The notes under the pieces were generated by a model that made no database searches, was not told the DNA's origin, and saw only the letters and a program-made list of their open reading frames with translations. A stretch of 7,631 nt of DNA. Source: Halarsenatibacter sp964630835 (GTDB lineage: Bacteria; Bacillota; Halanaerobiia; Halanaerobiales; Halarsenatibacteraceae). The stretch's first letter is position 1, and every line of letters starts with the position of its first letter. The stretch lies in NCBI GenBank assembly GCA_964630835.1, contig CAZVZM010000083.1, positions 1 to 7,631 of the forward strand, given 5' to 3'. Shown here in pieces: positions 7,101 through 7,631 of the stretch. The translations under genes were made by a program, and so were the position numbers.

Positions 7101-7521
7101 CCATTCCGTTGAATTTGTGCGCGAGGAAGAACAGCCGGATGATGAATATCCCCTGAGGCTTTCCACAGGCCGCAGCCTCTTCCAGGTGCGCACCGGTTCC
7201 ATGAGCAGGCGATCTGATGTCCTGGCTGCACAGATGGATGCTCCCTATGTAGAGGTTAATCCGCAGGATGCGGATGACATCGATATAAATGATGGTGAAG
7301 AGATCAAAATTAGCACAAGAAGAGGAGAAATTCAGGCCGAGGCTAGAGTCACCGATAAAGTTGCCCCGGGGACTGTCTTCGTGCCCGTCCACTTTGTCGA
7401 GGCTCCGGCCAACCAGCTGACAAATGACGTTCTTGATGAAGAATCCGGCGTTCCTGCCCTCAAGCAGGCAGCGTGTCGACTGGAGAAGATAACAGTAGAA
7501 GAAAAAATGGTAAGCCAATAA
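4141..7521 (+). CDS. RnfD/NqrB-like membrane module fused to formate dehydrogenase catalytic subunit
   Basis: Predicted membrane-bound molybdo/tungsto-enzyme interconverting formate and CO2. Residues 29-341 resemble RnfD/NqrB/RnfE proteins with about ten membrane spans: NPAAGAKAL (136-144), FHVFTGSVIFLAFYMATEP (267-285) and ILNPFSPYIDR (324-334). Residues 369-430 form a two-[4Fe-4S] ferredoxin-like domain (C372, C375, C378, C382; C414, C417, C420, C424). The catalytic part follows: proximal [4Fe-4S] ligands C451, C454, C458 and C485, electron-transfer Lys K487, and RLCH (574-577) with metal-ligand C576 (Cys, not selenocysteine) and H577. Cofactor-binding blocks include GSNTTAAHPV (610-619) and the formate dehydrogenase hallmark GQNNVQGASDMGALP. 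A C-terminal dinucleotide-binding domain contains TGSMSRRS. The usual NuoG-like N-terminal [2Fe-2S] region is missing. At 1126 residues it exceeds the roughly 900 of NAD-linked relatives. There is no Tat signal, and an even span number keeps the enzyme cytoplasmic. AAGGGGGG at 4125-4132 sets the ATG. A NuoE-like gene follows after 19 bases. Confidence 0.93.
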   Translation: MAKTDESAQRHPRQVSPENHSGLTEDQVMLRTFAAMCIPAVAAIIAMGTDALFNILTAVIVAVICHFIIKMMEGQDLSRLGETTYKTFYSPLVAGMIVGLCVGELSPHYVTAIISAVTMIGFKWGQEKYFGRKIINPAAGAKALVLLLITFMWFLSDPLTAGQLFYPEHLQYNLISGDGFVAAMEFAEVMGFYGTENLSISESLFLWKGHGWIGGASGLLTVLSGVLLAMWIKLKWKLALSYLASMTVLSILMGAATGSPIVMRIAFHVFTGSVIFLAFYMATEPQTTPATVMGQYAFGAILAVLTMAGQLLGLYGASFVALVILNPFSPYIDRLGVKLPFGADERMYSPAEPPVTNVDTTSPVLNYDPSKCIMCQRCVKACDEIQEKGILGLGNRGENIFTTAGLGERGFSECDGCGQCFELCPTGALTEKQEARPVRKWEADVTGRTTCSSCGTGCQVQAYIKNQRLVRIESVEASPNQGALCVKGRFGHSYVNSDDRLSQPMMKKDDHLVPVSWEEALRNFSSKLREIKEEYGPDAIGGIASSVSTNEENYLFQKFMRTCLDTNNIDHSDRLCHASAEVALEKAFGCGAMTNSIEELQESDCIIVAGSNTTAAHPVISRYIKEAVRENDAELIVIDPRDIELVQWSTEWLRPEIGTDTAWINGLASVILDNGWQDDKFIEERTENFSALEETVADYDSESVEDTTGIPAEKLERAARLYAEADKGAIVFGTGLTQHTSGTKNVLGLANLALLTGNVGRPGTGINPLSGQNNVQGASDMGALPDRLTGYQRIDDCKAISRIVKAWDSEVPTEEGLTSVEMIREAAAGNLKALIVMGDNTLLSQPNKLQTEMALDNLELLVVMDPFLTDTAGKADIVLPAATFIEKEGTFTNTERRIQKVNKLMDPPGKAKADWEIICALAQRMGCRFKYARPEEILQEIESVTPLYSGISYDAIEEEGLQWPIKEDGSGTSVLHEDEFMRGRAKFHSVEFVREEEQPDDEYPLRLSTGRSLFQVRTGSMSRRSDVLAAQMDAPYVEVNPQDADDIDINDGEEIKISTRRGEIQAEARVTDKVAPGTVFVPVHFVEAPANQLTNDVLDEESGVPALKQAACRLEKITVEEKMVSQ

Positions 7522-7526
7522 TGTCC

Positions 7527-7534
7527 GGAGGTGA
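7527..7534 (+). promoter_or_regulatory. Ribosome binding site for the NuoE-like gene
   Basis: GGAGGTGA is a full anti-16S match six bases before the ATG at 7541. It decides that start over the ATG at 7521, which overlaps the previous stop and opens only a six-codon frame. Confidence 0.75.
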
Positions 7535-7540
7535 TTTATA

Positions 7541-7631
7541 ATGGAGCTGGAACTGAAACGAGTAGATGAAATTATTGAAAAAAATATATCTGAACATGAA
7601 AAACAGGAAAAGTCACCCTTAATACCTGTCT
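7541..7631 (+). CDS. NuoE/HndA-like [2Fe-2S] subunit, 5' part only
   Basis: Only the first 30 codons are inside the window. The start MELELKRVDEIIEK and the later SPLIPV resemble the N-terminus of NuoE/HndA-type proteins (24-kDa NADH dehydrogenase subunit), where a short helix is followed by a Leu-Ile-Pro block just before the thioredoxin-like fold. The cysteines that bind the [2Fe-2S] cluster would lie beyond the window. Such subunits pass electrons between the NuoF-type NAD/FMN subunit and the catalytic chain in NAD-linked and bifurcating formate dehydrogenases and hydrogenases. Its 19-base distance from the formate dehydrogenase stop indicates one operon and supports NAD(P) linkage. The identification rests on a short segment plus context. 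Confidence 0.65.
   Translation, partial: MELELKRVDEIIEKNISEHEKQEKSPLIPV

Noticed and set aside
7521..7541. A stop-start overlap (TAATG) at the end of the formate dehydrogenase gene as the start of the next gene.
   Set aside because: That frame ends after six codons, and the strong GGAGGTGA site points to the ATG at 7541.

Overview
The window looks like chromosomal DNA from an anaerobic, Gram-positive-type bacterium. Shine-Dalgarno sites are strong (GAGGAGG, AAGGAGG, GGAGGTGA), two genes start with TTG, and base composition is moderate with AT-rich spacers. The gene families (clostridial zinc-dependent phospholipase C, NAD-linked formate dehydrogenase, Rnf/Nqr-type membrane protein) fit Clostridia or Halanaerobiales. 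Several proteins are rich in Asp/Glu, which would suit a halophile. The taxonomic placement is inference only.

Layout, all confirmed genes on the + strand: (1) 18-614, a 3-methyladenine DNA glycosylase. (2) 846-1514, an exported protein of unknown function, after a spacer holding an inverted repeat. (3) 1640-2527 and 2569-3507, two lipid-hydrolase-family genes in tandem: a cytoplasmic zinc-dependent phospholipase C-like protein and an exported or membrane-anchored patatin-like phospholipase. They follow a good sigma-A-type promoter at 1535-1564. (4) 3508-4140, a 633-base spacer with a strong, probably bidirectional terminator at 3696-3730, another hairpin, an imperfect direct repeat and a doubtful small minus-strand ORF. 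(5) 4141-7521, one long ORF fusing an RnfD/NqrB-type membrane module to a ferredoxin-like module and a complete molybdopterin formate dehydrogenase catalytic chain. (6) 7541 to the window end, the start of a NuoE/HndA-like [2Fe-2S] subunit.

The most notable item is the 1126-residue fusion. Ordinary NAD-linked clostridial formate dehydrogenase catalytic chains begin with a NuoG-like [2Fe-2S] plus His-ligated [4Fe-4S] region. Here that part is absent and about 340 residues of RnfD/NqrB-like membrane protein stand in its place. The site where RnfD and NqrB carry covalent FMN on a Thr (SGAT) reads SGDG, so the flavin attachment residue appears lost. With a NuoE-like gene directly downstream, the natural reading is a membrane-bound, cytoplasm-facing, NAD(P)-linked formate dehydrogenase that may couple formate/CO2 chemistry to the membrane. 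Ion translocation is a hypothesis, not something the sequence proves.
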